Program-made: the position numbers and the translations under genes
Assembly: GCA_938008535.1 (NCBI GenBank)
Contig: CALLKF010000122.1
Coordinates: 1 to 42,176 of the forward strand
Length of the DNA: 42,176 nucleotides
Source of the DNA: an uncultured Saprospirales bacterium
GTDB lineage: Bacteria > Bacteroidota > Bacteroidia > Chitinophagales > JADIYW01
Direction: 5' to 3'
Shown here: positions 33,301 to 42,104 of the stretch, piece by piece
Layout: each line of letters starts with the position of its first letter
Numbering within the stretch: position 1 is the first letter of the stretch
Notes under the pieces: generated by a model
Databases searched by the model: none
What the model was told of the DNA's origin: nothing
What the model saw: the letters and a program-made list of their open reading frames with translations, nothing else

Positions 33301-34578
33301 TTAAGCATTTACTAATTCAAAAATGGTAATTTCCGGCGAAATACCTAAGCGACCTGGATAACCTAAAAATCCGGCACCACGATTTACATATAAATGCTGA
33401 ATGTCTTTTTTATATAAACCAGCCCAATGTGGATACACATATTGCGATGGACTCCATTTTAAACCAATTTTTGGAATTTCGATGCCAAACTGAAAACCAT
33501 GTGTGTGGCCAGCAAACGTAGCTTGAATGTTTTTATACTTTTCGTTTTGAGAAACTTCGTGGTCCCAATGCGATGGATCGTGTGATAACAATAACTGCAC
33601 ATCTGCATTTTCTGCGCCAGCGTATGCTTTATCTAAATTGCCAAATTTTCCAAAATGTAAATTATGACCAATGTATTGCACACCGATAATCGCTAATTTT
33701 TTATCATTTATTTCTAAAATTCGATTTTCATCCATCATCAAATCCCAACCCAATTCTTTCTTTTGAAAGTCTAATAATTGTTGAAAATGTTTTGCATGAT
33801 CTTCTTTTGAGCTCCAATCTACATACATACCATAATCGTGATTGCCTAAAATAGAATAGACTGCTGTTTTTGCTTTTATTGTTTTTAAAATATTCGCATA
33901 AGGTAATGCTTCATCTACAGTATAATTCACTAAATCTCCTGTAAAAAAAACGATGTCTGCATTTTCTTCATTTATTAGATCTACAATTTTTTGTACAGGT
34001 GTTGAAGATGCAAAGCTACCAACATGCAAATCAGAAATTTGCACAATTTTCAAGTTTTTAAATTCTTCAGGTAAATTCAGAATCGATAATTTTACTTTTA
34101 CTTTTTTATAATTATAAGCACCACGCACAATACCATAAATAAAAGAGCCGAATGAAACTGCACCCAACACCAAACCCGCTTTGCTTAGAAATTGCAGACG
34201 CGAAATACCATTTTTTTGTGCCAAAGCTGTATTATCAGAAGTAAAAAAACGTTGACCGATCCAGCTAAATAAACGAATCAGATCATCAATTAATAAAAAA
34301 GGTAAAATCAATATTTTGGAAATAAAAACCGCTTGCGCAATGCCCACAATAATATTTTTGCTCCAACCATGCCAGTTAAAATAGCCAACCGATAGCATTA
34401 CTGCAAACGCAATATATGGAAACAGCGAAAGTAAAAAATAAACACCGTAAGCAATTTTTTGTGTGGATGGTTTTGAGCTGGAAAATGAGGTTTTAACCGC
34501 TTGAAAAATATACCAATCTACTAAAATGAAGAGCGCAAACACACCAAGTTTGAACCAAATACTAATTTCTCTACGCAT
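33301..34578 (-). CDS. Membrane-anchored calcineurin-like metallophosphoesterase
   Basis: From ATG 34578 (MRREISIWFKLGVFALFILV) the protein has 425 residues; the longer frame to 34596 would need a TTG start. The N-terminal ~150 residues contain about four membrane helices. The phosphoesterase domain follows with all metal-binding motifs: QISDLHVGS, FTGDLVNY, LGNHDYG, LLSHDPSHWDHEV and FAGHTHGFQFG. YkuE/YaeI-type relatives hydrolyse UDP-sugar or lipid phosphates. The catalytic domain probably faces the periplasm. Its 3' end meets the terminator of peptide gene 3. Confidence 0.93.
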   Translation of the reverse strand: MRREISIWFKLGVFALFILVDWYIFQAVKTSFSSSKPSTQKIAYGVYFLLSLFPYIAFAVMLSVGYFNWHGWSKNIIVGIAQAVFISKILILPFLLIDDLIRLFSWIGQRFFTSDNTALAQKNGISRLQFLSKAGLVLGAVSFGSFIYGIVRGAYNYKKVKVKLSILNLPEEFKNLKIVQISDLHVGSFASSTPVQKIVDLINEENADIVFFTGDLVNYTVDEALPYANILKTIKAKTAVYSILGNHDYGMYVDWSSKEDHAKHFQQLLDFQKKELGWDLMMDENRILEINDKKLAIIGVQYIGHNLHFGKFGNLDKAYAGAENADVQLLLSHDPSHWDHEVSQNEKYKNIQATFAGHTHGFQFGIEIPKIGLKWSPSQYVYPHWAGLYKKDIQHLYVNRGAGFLGYPGRLGISPEITIFELVNA

Positions 34579-34632
34579 ACTAAATAATTGTAACAAAGAT
34601 AAAAGAGATATGTTGTAAATTCGTACAAATAA

Positions 34633-36495
34633 ATGTTAATGCACTTTTTTATAACATCAAAAAAAATAAAAATTACGACCATTATGTTGGTTGCATTTTG
34701 CGTTTTAATTTCATTTTCATTTACCGAAAAAAAATCACCGATTGAAAATACACGCACGTTTTCATTACAAAAAATAAAAGTTTTTCAACAGCAGTTAGAT
34801 AGTTTACAAAATTTATTGCAATCTAATTTTTCGCAAAAAAAAGCGCAGCAACAATTTAAAAAAATACGGCTTGCATTTAAAGAAACTGAATTTATTATTG
34901 AATATATCAGCATGCAGCAATATGCATTTTTTAATGGCGCTAATGTAGTAGAAATGGATGATGGCTACAATCCGAATGCAAAACCGGAAGGTTTGCAAGT
35001 GGTAGAACAAGAATTATTTAACGATAGTGTTGATGTTGACAGAGTTTTGTTTTTGATCAAACAATTAAAGTATCGTGCGCTTTCTTATCATCTTTATTTT
35101 AGTGAAATTGACTTAAAAGACACTTATATTTTTGAAGCTGCTCAATATCATTTAATTCGTATCGAAGCATTAAATTTAGTTTCGTTCGATTCGCCGGATC
35201 TACGAAATAATTGCGCTGAAATAAAAAATTCGCTGCAAGCCATAGCACAGGTTTTATCCTATTATAAAGATGAAAAAAATCAAAAAGAATTTGATACTCT
35301 GAATGCAACGTTGCAAAAAAGCATACAATATCTGGCAACAAAAAATTTTAATACTTTAGACCGGCTGTTCTTTATTAAAAAATACATTCAGCCAATTAAG
35401 CAGCAAATACAGGCGTTTCAGCAGATCAATCAAATTCCGGCTTTAGGTGAAAACACGGTTTTGTTCAGATCCATTAATTTAAAATCAAAAACAATTTATG
35501 ATGCTGATTTTTTAAATCCAAAGTTTTTTGCACAAGACCGATATTATTTAGACAATCCGATGATTGCTGAAATTGGAAAAAAATTATTTTTTGATAAACG
35601 ATTATCTGCTGATAATAAATTAAGTTGCGCCACTTGCCATCAACCGGCAAATGCATTTACTGATAAAGAATTTACAGCCATCACCAATGTGGATGGAGTT
35701 TTTCAAAAACGCAACACGCCAACCCTACTAAATGCTGCTTTGCAAACCGGTTATTTTTATGATATTTCAGCACTTTCATTAGAAGCGCAAATCGGTCATG
35801 TGATGACAAATCCGCAGGAATTTAATTGCAATTATGATACGGTTTTAAACCGCTTAAAAAACGATACACAATATGTGCGCTTGTTTTCGCAGGCATTTCC
35901 AAGCTATCAAAATGAAATAATTTCTACTTATACTATCAATACTTGCATCGCTGATTTTCAGCGAAAATTAATTTTGCTGAACTCTGCTTTTGATAAATAC
36001 ATTCGTAATGAAACGGCTATCATCAGCGAAAGTACCAAGCGCGGTTTTAATTTATTTATGGGAAAAGCGCAATGCGGTTCCTGCCATTTTGCGCCAACTT
36101 TTTTTGGTTTAGCACCACCGTTTTATACCAATTCAGAATCGGAAGTATTGGGTGTTACGAAGAAGTTTGACACCATTCATCCAGTCTTGGATGATGATAT
36201 TGGACGCTATAAAAACATTGAAGTTGATGATTTTAAACATTCATTTAAAACCTCCACCGTGCGCAATTCATTTTTAACTGCACCTTATTTTCATAACGGC
36301 GGATTTTTAACATTGCCTGATGTGCTGGAGTTTTACAACCAAGGTGGCGGCGTTGGTATGGGTTTAAATATTCCGAATCAAACCTTATCTGAACAAAAAT
36401 TAAAATTGACTAATCAGGATAAAAAAGATATTATTTCATTTATCAAAGCACTGACCGATACCAGCGGCGTTGCGAAGCTGATGCTGAATAATTAG
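34633..36495 (+). CDS. MauG-type di-heme cytochrome c peroxidase with long N-terminal domain
   Basis: The 620-residue protein has a signal-like hydrophobic segment (ITTIMLVAFCVLISFSF). About 280 residues of mostly helical sequence precede the peroxidase domain, whose two heme sites are CATCH (Cys332-His336) and CGSCH (Cys481-His485). Segments such as IGKKLFFDKRLSADNKLSC, FQKRNTPTLLNAAL and TSTVRNSFLTAPYFHNGGF match the cytochrome c peroxidase/MauG family, which reduces hydrogen peroxide or oxidises protein residues in the periplasm. The N-terminal helical part resembles imelysin-like iron-linked domains in Bacteroidota homologues. ATG 34639 is an equally good start. It stands alone. Confidence 0.92.
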   Translation: MLMHFFITSKKIKITTIMLVAFCVLISFSFTEKKSPIENTRTFSLQKIKVFQQQLDSLQNLLQSNFSQKKAQQQFKKIRLAFKETEFIIEYISMQQYAFFNGANVVEMDDGYNPNAKPEGLQVVEQELFNDSVDVDRVLFLIKQLKYRALSYHLYFSEIDLKDTYIFEAAQYHLIRIEALNLVSFDSPDLRNNCAEIKNSLQAIAQVLSYYKDEKNQKEFDTLNATLQKSIQYLATKNFNTLDRLFFIKKYIQPIKQQIQAFQQINQIPALGENTVLFRSINLKSKTIYDADFLNPKFFAQDRYYLDNPMIAEIGKKLFFDKRLSADNKLSCATCHQPANAFTDKEFTAITNVDGVFQKRNTPTLLNAALQTGYFYDISALSLEAQIGHVMTNPQEFNCNYDTVLNRLKNDTQYVRLFSQAFPSYQNEIISTYTINTCIADFQRKLILLNSAFDKYIRNETAIISESTKRGFNLFMGKAQCGSCHFAPTFFGLAPPFYTNSESEVLGVTKKFDTIHPVLDDDIGRYKNIEVDDFKHSFKTSTVRNSFLTAPYFHNGGFLTLPDVLEFYNQGGGVGMGLNIPNQTLSEQKLKLTNQDKKDIISFIKALTDTSGVAKLMLNN

Positions 36496-36513
36496 TTTTA
36501 ACAACAACTTGAA

Positions 36514-36813
36514 TTATTTTACTTTGAGTTTATCAGGATCTCTTCTTCCGTCCCAAATACATAAGACAATTATTTCGTCTGCTATTACTTCGTAAAATAA
36601 TAGATAATCTCTAACGATTTTCACTTTTACATTCTTAATATCTGTATTCCTTCCAGTGTTTGGATGTAAGGCAATTTTTCGTAAAGTTTCGATGACCAGC
36701 TTGTTTAATTTAATACTGCTGAATATGGTTGATTTACTTCTGTTCTTCCAATATTCTAATATTTCCTTCCTTTCAGCTTGAGCTTTCTGCGTCCAGGTTA
36801 TTTTTTTAGCCAT
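36514..36813 (-). CDS. RelE/ParE-family toxin
   Basis: The 99-residue protein has the RelE/ParE fold pattern: ITWTQKAQAERKEILEYW at the N-terminus, then LRKIALHPNTGRNTD, VKIVRDYLLFYEVIADEIIV and CIWDGRRDPDKL at the C-terminus. Such toxins cleave mRNA on the ribosome or inhibit gyrase. It overlaps the upstream antitoxin gene by 16 bp, the usual toxin-antitoxin arrangement with antitoxin first. Specific activity cannot be decided from the sequence. Confidence 0.9.
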   Translation of the reverse strand: MAKKITWTQKAQAERKEILEYWKNRSKSTIFSSIKLNKLVIETLRKIALHPNTGRNTDIKNVKVKIVRDYLLFYEVIADEIIVLCIWDGRRDPDKLKVK

Positions 36814-37031
36814 TCTTCTATTTCAGCATTTGCAGATGATTCAGTTAATGTGTTTCCGTTTCCATATTCAGCTCTTGCTTCCATAATTCTATATGCTTGC
36901 GTGTCTGATGTTTTATAGATATTTTCAGACAATTCAAAATCCAGTAGGTTGCTAATTTCTTCAATGATATGGCTTTCTTTTAGTAGAGCTATTTTATTAA
37001 TGAGATCTAATTTAAGTTCTGCTGTATTCAT
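36798..37031 (-). CDS. Antitoxin partner of the RelE/ParE toxin
   Basis: From ATG 37031 the protein has 77 residues (MNTAELKLDLINKIALLKES to EIEEWLKK); the 16 extra residues from 37079 lack family resemblance. Its short helical N-terminus and C-terminal WLKK resemble the antitoxins commonly paired with RelE/ParE toxins in Bacteroidota. The C-terminal part (ANAEIEEWLKK) probably wraps the toxin. I see no classical HTH, Phd or RHH signature, so autoregulation is uncertain. Confidence 0.75.
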   Translation of the reverse strand: MNTAELKLDLINKIALLKESHIIEEISNLLDFELSENIYKTSDTQAYRIMEARAEYGNGNTLTESSANAEIEEWLKK

Positions 37032-37127
37032 GGCAATTCGTTCTATTTCAAATTTACAACTAATTATTATAAAGTACAATTTTCTTGATGGTGTGGTTCG
37101 TATCTTTCTAAATATGGCTTAGCAAGT

Positions 37128-37691
37128 TTACTTATTTTGCAACGACCAATAAACCATTTCACTATCTTCTTTTGTTTTTATAAAATTTAATTTATTTAGT
37201 AAATTAATTGAACCAACATTATCATGTAAACAGTTGGCGGTTATTTCTTTTACTATTTCTGTTGAAAATGCCCAGTTTATCAGTGCTGCTGCGGCTTCTT
37301 CTGCATATCCTTTTCGTCTTTCTTCTTTTATAATGCCATAGCCAATGTCAACGTTTTGGTGTTGTTGGTTCAATCCTTTAAAACCTGCATCGCCAATTAT
37401 TTCTAAGGTATCTTTTTTAATGATCATCCACGATTCAAAACCTGTCGGTGCCTCCACTTCTGATAAGTTATTTATTATTTTGGGCAAGGTTTCTATAACA
37501 TCGCTGTCCGGCCAGCTTATTCCTTTTTTAAAACCCATTTTATACAGATCGCTGAAATCATTATTCATCAGATGTCGGCAAATTTCTATGGTAAACGGAA
37601 TCAATAGTAATCGTTCCGTTTCGAGTTTGTCTATTGGTAGTGTTTGCGTTTTCAACTTGCCAAATATATTCACTTTATCAATCGTAAGCAA
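37128..37691 (-). CDS. GNAT family N-acetyltransferase (RimJ/RimL-like)
   Basis: The 187-residue protein has the RimJ/RimL-type GNAT pattern: LETERLLLIPFTIE at the start, WMIIKKDTLEIIGDAGFKGL, then the acetyl-CoA loop ERRKGYAEEAAAALINWAF and the C-terminal NVGSINLLNKLNFIKTKE. The start codon is uncertain: 37691 is TTG, and GTG 37673 is possible. Only 31 bp separate it from the divergent permease start, so the two share a promoter region. Substrate unknown. Confidence 0.87.
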   Translation of the reverse strand: MLTIDKVNIFGKLKTQTLPIDKLETERLLLIPFTIEICRHLMNNDFSDLYKMGFKKGISWPDSDVIETLPKIINNLSEVEAPTGFESWMIIKKDTLEIIGDAGFKGLNQQHQNVDIGYGIIKEERRKGYAEEAAAALINWAFSTEIVKEITANCLHDNVGSINLLNKLNFIKTKEDSEMVYWSLQNK

Positions 37692-37722
37692 ATTTTTATA
37701 TCTTTATACAAACCACCAACAC

Positions 37723-39399
37723 ATGAGCTGGAAAAATTTATTTCGCACCAAACCCATCAACGTCATTTTAGAAGAATCGGTGCAACATCCTGATATGATT
37801 GAATCGCATGGTAACGCAGAAACATTGCACAGAGATTTAGGCGTAAAAGATTTAACGGCATTAGGCATTGCAGCCGTAATTGGTGCAGGCGTTTTTTCTA
37901 CCATAGGCAAAGCATGCTTTGATGGCGGTCCGGCAGTTTCTTTATTGTTTATAGGCATCGCAGTAGCATGCGGCTTTTCGGCATTGTGCTATGCAGAATT
38001 TGCATCGCGCATACCAATTTCCGGTAGCGCATACACCTATTCGTATGCAGTGTTCGGCGAATTAATTGCATGGATCATCGGCTGGGATTTATTGTTGGAA
38101 TATGCTATTGGCAACATAGCTGTAGCTATTTCATGGAGTGGAAACCTAACTAACTTCTTACACGGTTTCGGAATAGATTTGCCAAGATATTTGACCACCA
38201 GTTTTTTAGAAGCTAAAAATAATATACCGGAATTGTGGGCTTCGGCACCGCGTGTTTTTGGAATACCGTTTATCATCAATATTCCTGCATTTTTAATCAC
38301 CGTTTTTATTACAGCAGTGGTATATGTTGGTATTAAAGAATCGAAAAACTTTGCCAACGGCATGGTGCTTTTCAAAATTATTGTCATATTGATTGTCATT
38401 GCCATTGGTATTTTTTATGTGGTGCCAGGCAATTGGACTCCGTTTGCACCAAATGGTGTAAGTGGCGTTTTGAAAGGCGTTTCAGCAGTATTTTTCGCCT
38501 ATATCGGTTTCGATGCTATTTCTACTACTGCGGAAGAATGTAAAAACCCACAGCGCGATCTGCCACGTGGTATGCTCTATTCATTAATCATTTCTACTGT
38601 TTTATATGTATTGGTGGCGTTGGTGCTAACCGGTATGGTGCATTATTCTAAACTAAACACAGAAGCATTTTTGGCAACTGCATTCAGAGAACGCGGCTTG
38701 AATTGGGTTGGTGGTTTAATTGCCTTCAGTGCATTGATCGCTACTGCAAGTGTGTTGCTAGTGTTCACTATCGGTCAACCAAGAATTTGGATGAGCATGA
38801 GCCGCGATGGTTTGTTACCGCAAAAATTTTCGCAAGTACATCCAAAATTTAAAACACCAGGTTTTGCTACTATTATGACAGGTTTGTTGGTTGGTATTCC
38901 TGTTCTTTTCTTAGATGCCAATTTAGTGGTGGATATGTGCAGCATCGGTACGTTGTTTGCATTTATCTTGGTTTGTGGAGGTGTTATTATTTTACAGGAA
39001 AGAGATAAAAAAGCTGCTTCTGATAATAATTTATCAGCACCAAAATTTAAAACACCATACATAAACGGACAATTTATTGTTCCGGCTTTGGTGATAGTTG
39101 GATTGGTTTTATTCTTTAAAAGTCCTGAAAACATAGAAAGCACGTTTCCATTTGATAAAGGATTTTCTGAATGGAAACATCAAATACCGCTTTGGGCATT
39201 TATATTGGTTGCTGTTTATATGGCTATCCAAACCTTTATAAATAGATGGTCACTGATTCCTGTTTTAGGTTTTTTAAGTTGTAGTTTGTTAGTTTCTACG
39301 CTAGGAGTTGTCAATTGGTTGCGCTTTATTATTTGGATGATTATTGGTTTGGCTATCTATTTTTTATATGGTAAGAGCCATAGTAAACTCAATAAATAG
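37723..39399 (+). CDS. Cationic amino-acid permease (APC superfamily, CAT-like)
   Basis: From ATG 37723 (MSWKNLFRTKPINVI) the protein has 558 residues; the open frame upstream is a shadow of the opposite GNAT gene. It contains about twelve to fourteen membrane helices and APC family motifs: GIAAVIGAGVFSTIGKACFD, CALCYAEF-like LCYAEFASRIPISGSAYTYS, FFAYIGFDAISTTAEECKNP and RDLPRGMLYSL. The closest relatives are CAT-type transporters for lysine, arginine or ornithine. It acts in the inner membrane. Confidence 0.93.
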   Translation: MSWKNLFRTKPINVILEESVQHPDMIESHGNAETLHRDLGVKDLTALGIAAVIGAGVFSTIGKACFDGGPAVSLLFIGIAVACGFSALCYAEFASRIPISGSAYTYSYAVFGELIAWIIGWDLLLEYAIGNIAVAISWSGNLTNFLHGFGIDLPRYLTTSFLEAKNNIPELWASAPRVFGIPFIINIPAFLITVFITAVVYVGIKESKNFANGMVLFKIIVILIVIAIGIFYVVPGNWTPFAPNGVSGVLKGVSAVFFAYIGFDAISTTAEECKNPQRDLPRGMLYSLIISTVLYVLVALVLTGMVHYSKLNTEAFLATAFRERGLNWVGGLIAFSALIATASVLLVFTIGQPRIWMSMSRDGLLPQKFSQVHPKFKTPGFATIMTGLLVGIPVLFLDANLVVDMCSIGTLFAFILVCGGVIILQERDKKAASDNNLSAPKFKTPYINGQFIVPALVIVGLVLFFKSPENIESTFPFDKGFSEWKHQIPLWAFILVAVYMAIQTFINRWSLIPVLGFLSCSLLVSTLGVVNWLRFIIWMIIGLAIYFLYGKSHSKLNK

Positions 39400-39530
39400 C
39401 CGTTTTTAGGAATTTTTTAGGTTTTTTATAACAAATTTTTCTCCGATATTTACATTAGAAGAATCGCTTATAGATGGTAAATCGCAACTTTATGCATCTA
39501 TTTTAATTAAAAAAATTTAAAACTAAGCCA

Positions 39531-40025
39531 ATGAAGAAAATAATTTCACTATTAGTAGTTACTTGTTTCCTTTTTTTTAAAGGATTTTCTGAAAGTAATT
39601 CTTACAATGTACAAAACAATGCGTTGGTTTTGCCAAACACCATTGAGTTTGATACGCATGCGTACGATGTAAAAGATAACAAAGATCCGATGTTGGATTA
39701 TATTGCACAATATTTAAAAGACAGACCAACCATTACCAAATTGCGTATTGAAGGCCATGTTTATACCGAAAAATCTGCAGCTGAAAATATGAAATTGAGT
39801 TTGCAACGCGCAGCCATGATTAGCTACTATTTAACTGAAAGAGGCATTGCTTGCAACAGATTGATTCCAGTTGCTTTTGGCGATATGAAACCAGTAGCAC
39901 CAACCGATGAGTGCAATACTAATTATAACACACGCATTGATTTTTTTAATGCAGAACTAAATAACAAAGCAGTAGGAAATGCAGTAGATGGATTTGCTGC
40001 GAAAGTATTTGATCCTTGCGAATAA
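39531..40025 (+). CDS. Small OmpA-like protein
   Basis: The 164-residue protein has a signal peptide (MKKIISLLVVTCFLFFKGFS). One OmpA-like peptidoglycan-binding domain follows: LVLPNTIEFDTHAYDVKD, IAQYLKDRPTITKLRIEGHV, LSLQRAAMISYYLTERGIAC, and NTRIDFFNAEL. The Asp and Arg expected to bind diaminopimelate are in the last segment and the LxLxRA-like helix. There is no lipobox and no beta-barrel, so it is a soluble periplasmic type. The gene ends with a good terminator and stands alone. Confidence 0.88.
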   Translation: MKKIISLLVVTCFLFFKGFSESNSYNVQNNALVLPNTIEFDTHAYDVKDNKDPMLDYIAQYLKDRPTITKLRIEGHVYTEKSAAENMKLSLQRAAMISYYLTERGIACNRLIPVAFGDMKPVAPTDECNTNYNTRIDFFNAELNNKAVGNAVDGFAAKVFDPCE

Positions 40026-40051
40026 TTTTTGTCTACTTTCTTTAAAAAATA

Positions 40052-40090
40052 AAACCCTTGAGATTCATCTTCAAGGGTTTTTCTTCTTTT
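40052..40090 (+). terminator. Terminator after the OmpA-like gene
   Basis: AAACCCTTGA (40052-40061) pairs with TCAAGGGTTT (40071-40080) around a 9-base loop and is followed by TTCTTCTTTT. The symmetrical A- and T-rich flanks allow use in both directions. Confidence 0.88.
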
Positions 40091-40826
40091 GTGGATTTCT
40101 TAATAGGGTTTTTATTTCTAGCGATTGATTATTTTAGTTTGTTTGTACAATGTTTATGTAATGTAAACTAACTTTTACCACTTGTCAATAGTAAATCTTA
40201 AAAAATGTTATAATTTGACGCAAGTCAAATTTTTGATGTGTTTTAGCAGTAAACACTAACTATTTACAGTGATAATACAATAGTTAAATGTTTAGTATTT
40301 AGGGAAATACATATTAAGGATAATTTGAGAAAAATAATTTGAAGAAAAAAAGTACCCCACATAGTTGATTTATCGAACCATTTTATAGATGATTTAAAGA
40401 GGCTATCCAATGCTTATAAGGCTTTAATGATTCCTAAATTGCGCTAAAAGGGAGTTTATTACCGAGTTTTTAGGTATAGTTTTGAATGTAAAATGATATT
40501 TGAAAGATATAATCTAGCCTACCTACCATACTGCTAGGGGGATTTTGGTATTTTTACTACTTAGTTATCCGCCTCTACATGTACACATTCAAATTCTATC
40601 CACTAACAGATGATATGAAAGTTGAACTCACACGAAAATTTTTAATTTTTTTTTCTACTGTGTCATTTTGAACCATTGATATAAATCAATTAATTTAATA
40701 TTTTATATCTAAATGGGTCAATATGCTACACTTTTTAATTTCGTGTACTATTTATTAATACTTGTATGGGATTCTTATGTTTAAAATTTTTAGACTCTCA
40801 ATAATGGATGGATTAAAATAGCAAAA
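40091..40826. other. Long intergenic region before the Rep-like gene
   Basis: About 740 bases without a credible ORF. It holds AGGGTTTTTATTTCTAG (40104-40120), which resembles the predicted small RNA 5' end, a perfect palindrome ATTTGAC/GTCAAAT (40213-40230), and inverted partial copies of ACACGAAAATT (40632) and AATTTCGTGT (40737). GGGATTCTTATGTTT (40768-40782) near the Rep-like start again resembles the small RNA leader. The part 40350-40600 is less AT-rich and could be a decayed gene or element end; I recognise nothing in it. Confidence 0.5.
40213..40230. promoter_or_regulatory. Perfect palindrome resembling a CRP/FNR-type operator
   Basis: ATTTGAC (40213-40219), GCAA, GTCAAAT (40224-40230) forms 7-bp arms. 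TTGAC-N4-GTCAA has the layout of CRP/FNR-family boxes (TTGAT-N4-ATCAA). No gene starts close by, so its target is unclear. Confidence 0.4.
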
Positions 40827-41486
40827 ATGAAATATTATGATTTAAAACAAATGATTAATGAAACTAATAAAAGTAAAAGTACGATAAACAGGTTTTATAA
40901 AAAAAATGAAGACTTAAAAGAAGAAACAATTTTAAAAAGAAAAAGAATATACCCAGTAACTCATGTAAAATATTTTGATAGTGAGTTAATGTTTGATGAA
41001 AATAAAATATTGCGGATTGAAAATCAATCAATGAAAAATTTAATTGACTGCTTAACTGATAAAAATTCTTTTCCATCTAAACTTTGGTGGATGGATTGGA
41101 CATTTTTCGGTACAGTAGCGTATAAGTTAGAACGTAATAAAAAATCTTGTTTTCTTATGATGCATTCACTCTATAATCAATTAGAAAATGAATTTGGAAA
41201 TGATACAATCATAAGATTATTTTTCTCAACTGAGCCATTTGCAAATAGGAAAGGGTATCATAATCATTTTACTGTATTTATATCAAACGATAAATTAAAA
41301 AAACAGATTGAAAGTACAATTCAAAATTTCTTCTCACATGATAGAGTAGATTTATCGATTTATAACAAGTATAAACCTGCCTTATTTTATATTGCTAAAG
41401 AGGGTTTACATGGTGAGGATTGGGATATTCTATATAATCAATTAGATAAAGATAAAGTATTAAATAATGAGGATAAAAGTAACTAA
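40827..41486 (+). CDS. Candidate HUH-type replication initiator (Rep-like)
   Basis: The 219-residue protein starts with an HTH-like segment (YYDLKQMINETNKSKSTINR). It then shows, in the right order, elements resembling rolling-circle Rep motifs: a hydrophobic strand FFGTVAY near residue 95 (motif 1-like), YHNHFTVFI near 147 (motif 2, the His-x-His metal site, though x is Asn), and FYIAKEG near 190 (motif 3-like, YxxK with a possible catalytic Tyr). There is no helicase domain, so it is of the small plasmid/phage or transposase type. A tiny ORF overlaps its end by 20 nt. It is flanked by an XRE gene and 21-bp repeats. The assignment is inference from motifs. Confidence 0.5.
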   Translation: MKYYDLKQMINETNKSKSTINRFYKKNEDLKEETILKRKRIYPVTHVKYFDSELMFDENKILRIENQSMKNLIDCLTDKNSFPSKLWWMDWTFFGTVAYKLERNKKSCFLMMHSLYNQLENEFGNDTIIRLFFSTEPFANRKGYHNHFTVFISNDKLKKQIESTIQNFFSHDRVDLSIYNKYKPALFYIAKEGLHGEDWDILYNQLDKDKVLNNEDKSN

Positions 41487-41610
41487 AAAGCAGTTCAAGT
41501 TATTGTTTAAAAACCTGCATATACTCACAAAAAATGGATTACAGATGCAGATGAATGGTAAAACATTCCTTTATTTATTTGATGATTATAATACCTATAA
41601 ATCTAAATGA
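41467..41610 (+). CDS. 47-aa ORF overlapping the Rep-like gene
   Basis: ATG 41467 starts within the last codons of the Rep-like gene in another frame (20-nt overlap) and reads MRIKVTKKQFKLLFKNLHIL, ending DDYNTYKSK. It is small and basic and follows directly on the Rep-like gene, as copy-control or coupling ORFs do. I do not recognise it. The overlap suggests translational coupling, but expression is unproven. Confidence 0.45.
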   Translation: MRIKVTKKQFKLLFKNLHILTKNGLQMQMNGKTFLYLFDDYNTYKSK

Positions 41611-41622
41611 TTTGAGTTTAAT

Positions 41623-41976
41623 CTATTTAGACTTTAGTTTTTCATTTTCTGCCTTTAAGGTAAATATTTCAGTATTTAACTTTTCTATCTTTTCGTATAA
41701 TTCAACAATCTTATCTAAAGGATTAATTTGATAACCTATGACATAACCACCTTGTTGGTTATTGCTTTGGATTAAACTTTCTTCTCTGAGATTTTTAATA
41801 GTATCAATTGAAACACCTAATTTATCTCCAATCTTTGAAAGCATGTCATCGTCTATATAAGTTTTTTGTTCTAACCTTGATATAGTTTGTTGCGTAGTGC
41901 CAAGCAATCTGCCTAATTCATCTTGCTTAATTCCTTTCAATTCACGAAGTATGGAAACATTCTTACCTAAATTCAT
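41623..41976 (-). CDS. XRE-family transcriptional regulator with coiled-coil tail
   Basis: The 117-residue protein has a clear HTH_3/XRE domain at residues 1-65: VSILRELKGIKQDELGRLLG, TTQQTISRLEQ, then LSKIGDKLGVSIDTIKNL. A short linker and a C-terminal coiled coil follow (EKIEKLNTEIFTLKAENEKL). It is divergent from three 21-bp repeats whose palindromic core TGTAATTTACA begins 16 bp upstream of its start, so it very probably represses itself and the genes around. The gene converges on the Rep-like gene and its small ORF. Confidence 0.9.
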   Translation of the reverse strand: MNLGKNVSILRELKGIKQDELGRLLGTTQQTISRLEQKTYIDDDMLSKIGDKLGVSIDTIKNLREESLIQSNNQQGGYVIGYQINPLDKIVELYEKIEKLNTEIFTLKAENEKLKSK

Positions 41977-41991
41977 ATTTCATCTATTTGG

Positions 41992-42054
41992 GTGTAATTT
42001 ACACAGATTTTCGTGTATTTTACAACAGTATATGAGTAATTTACAACATTATAT
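41992..42054. promoter_or_regulatory. Three 21-bp direct repeats with palindromic core (operators or iterons)
   Basis: Units begin at 41992 (GTGTAATTTACAC), 42013 (GTGTATTTTACAAC) and 42034 (GAGTAATTTACAAC), each exactly 21 bp apart. The core is the near-palindrome TGTAATTTACA. Equal spacing by two helical turns puts all three on one DNA face. They lie 16 bp upstream of the XRE regulator and could be its operators, or iterons for the Rep-like protein. Confidence 0.72.
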
Positions 42055-42104
42055 TTAAACGTGTTTATAGTATCAAATTATATTTTTGATAGAAACTATA
42101 ATCT

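Noticed and set aside
33072..33308. Minus-strand 78-codon ORF (GFLCFYLGFLCF)
   Set aside because: Antisense to peptide gene 3, its repeats and terminator; apparent hydrophobicity comes from the reversed repeat.
37345..37722. N-terminal extension of the permease to 37345
   Set aside because: This part is antisense to the GNAT gene; permease homology begins at MSWKNLFRTKP (37723).
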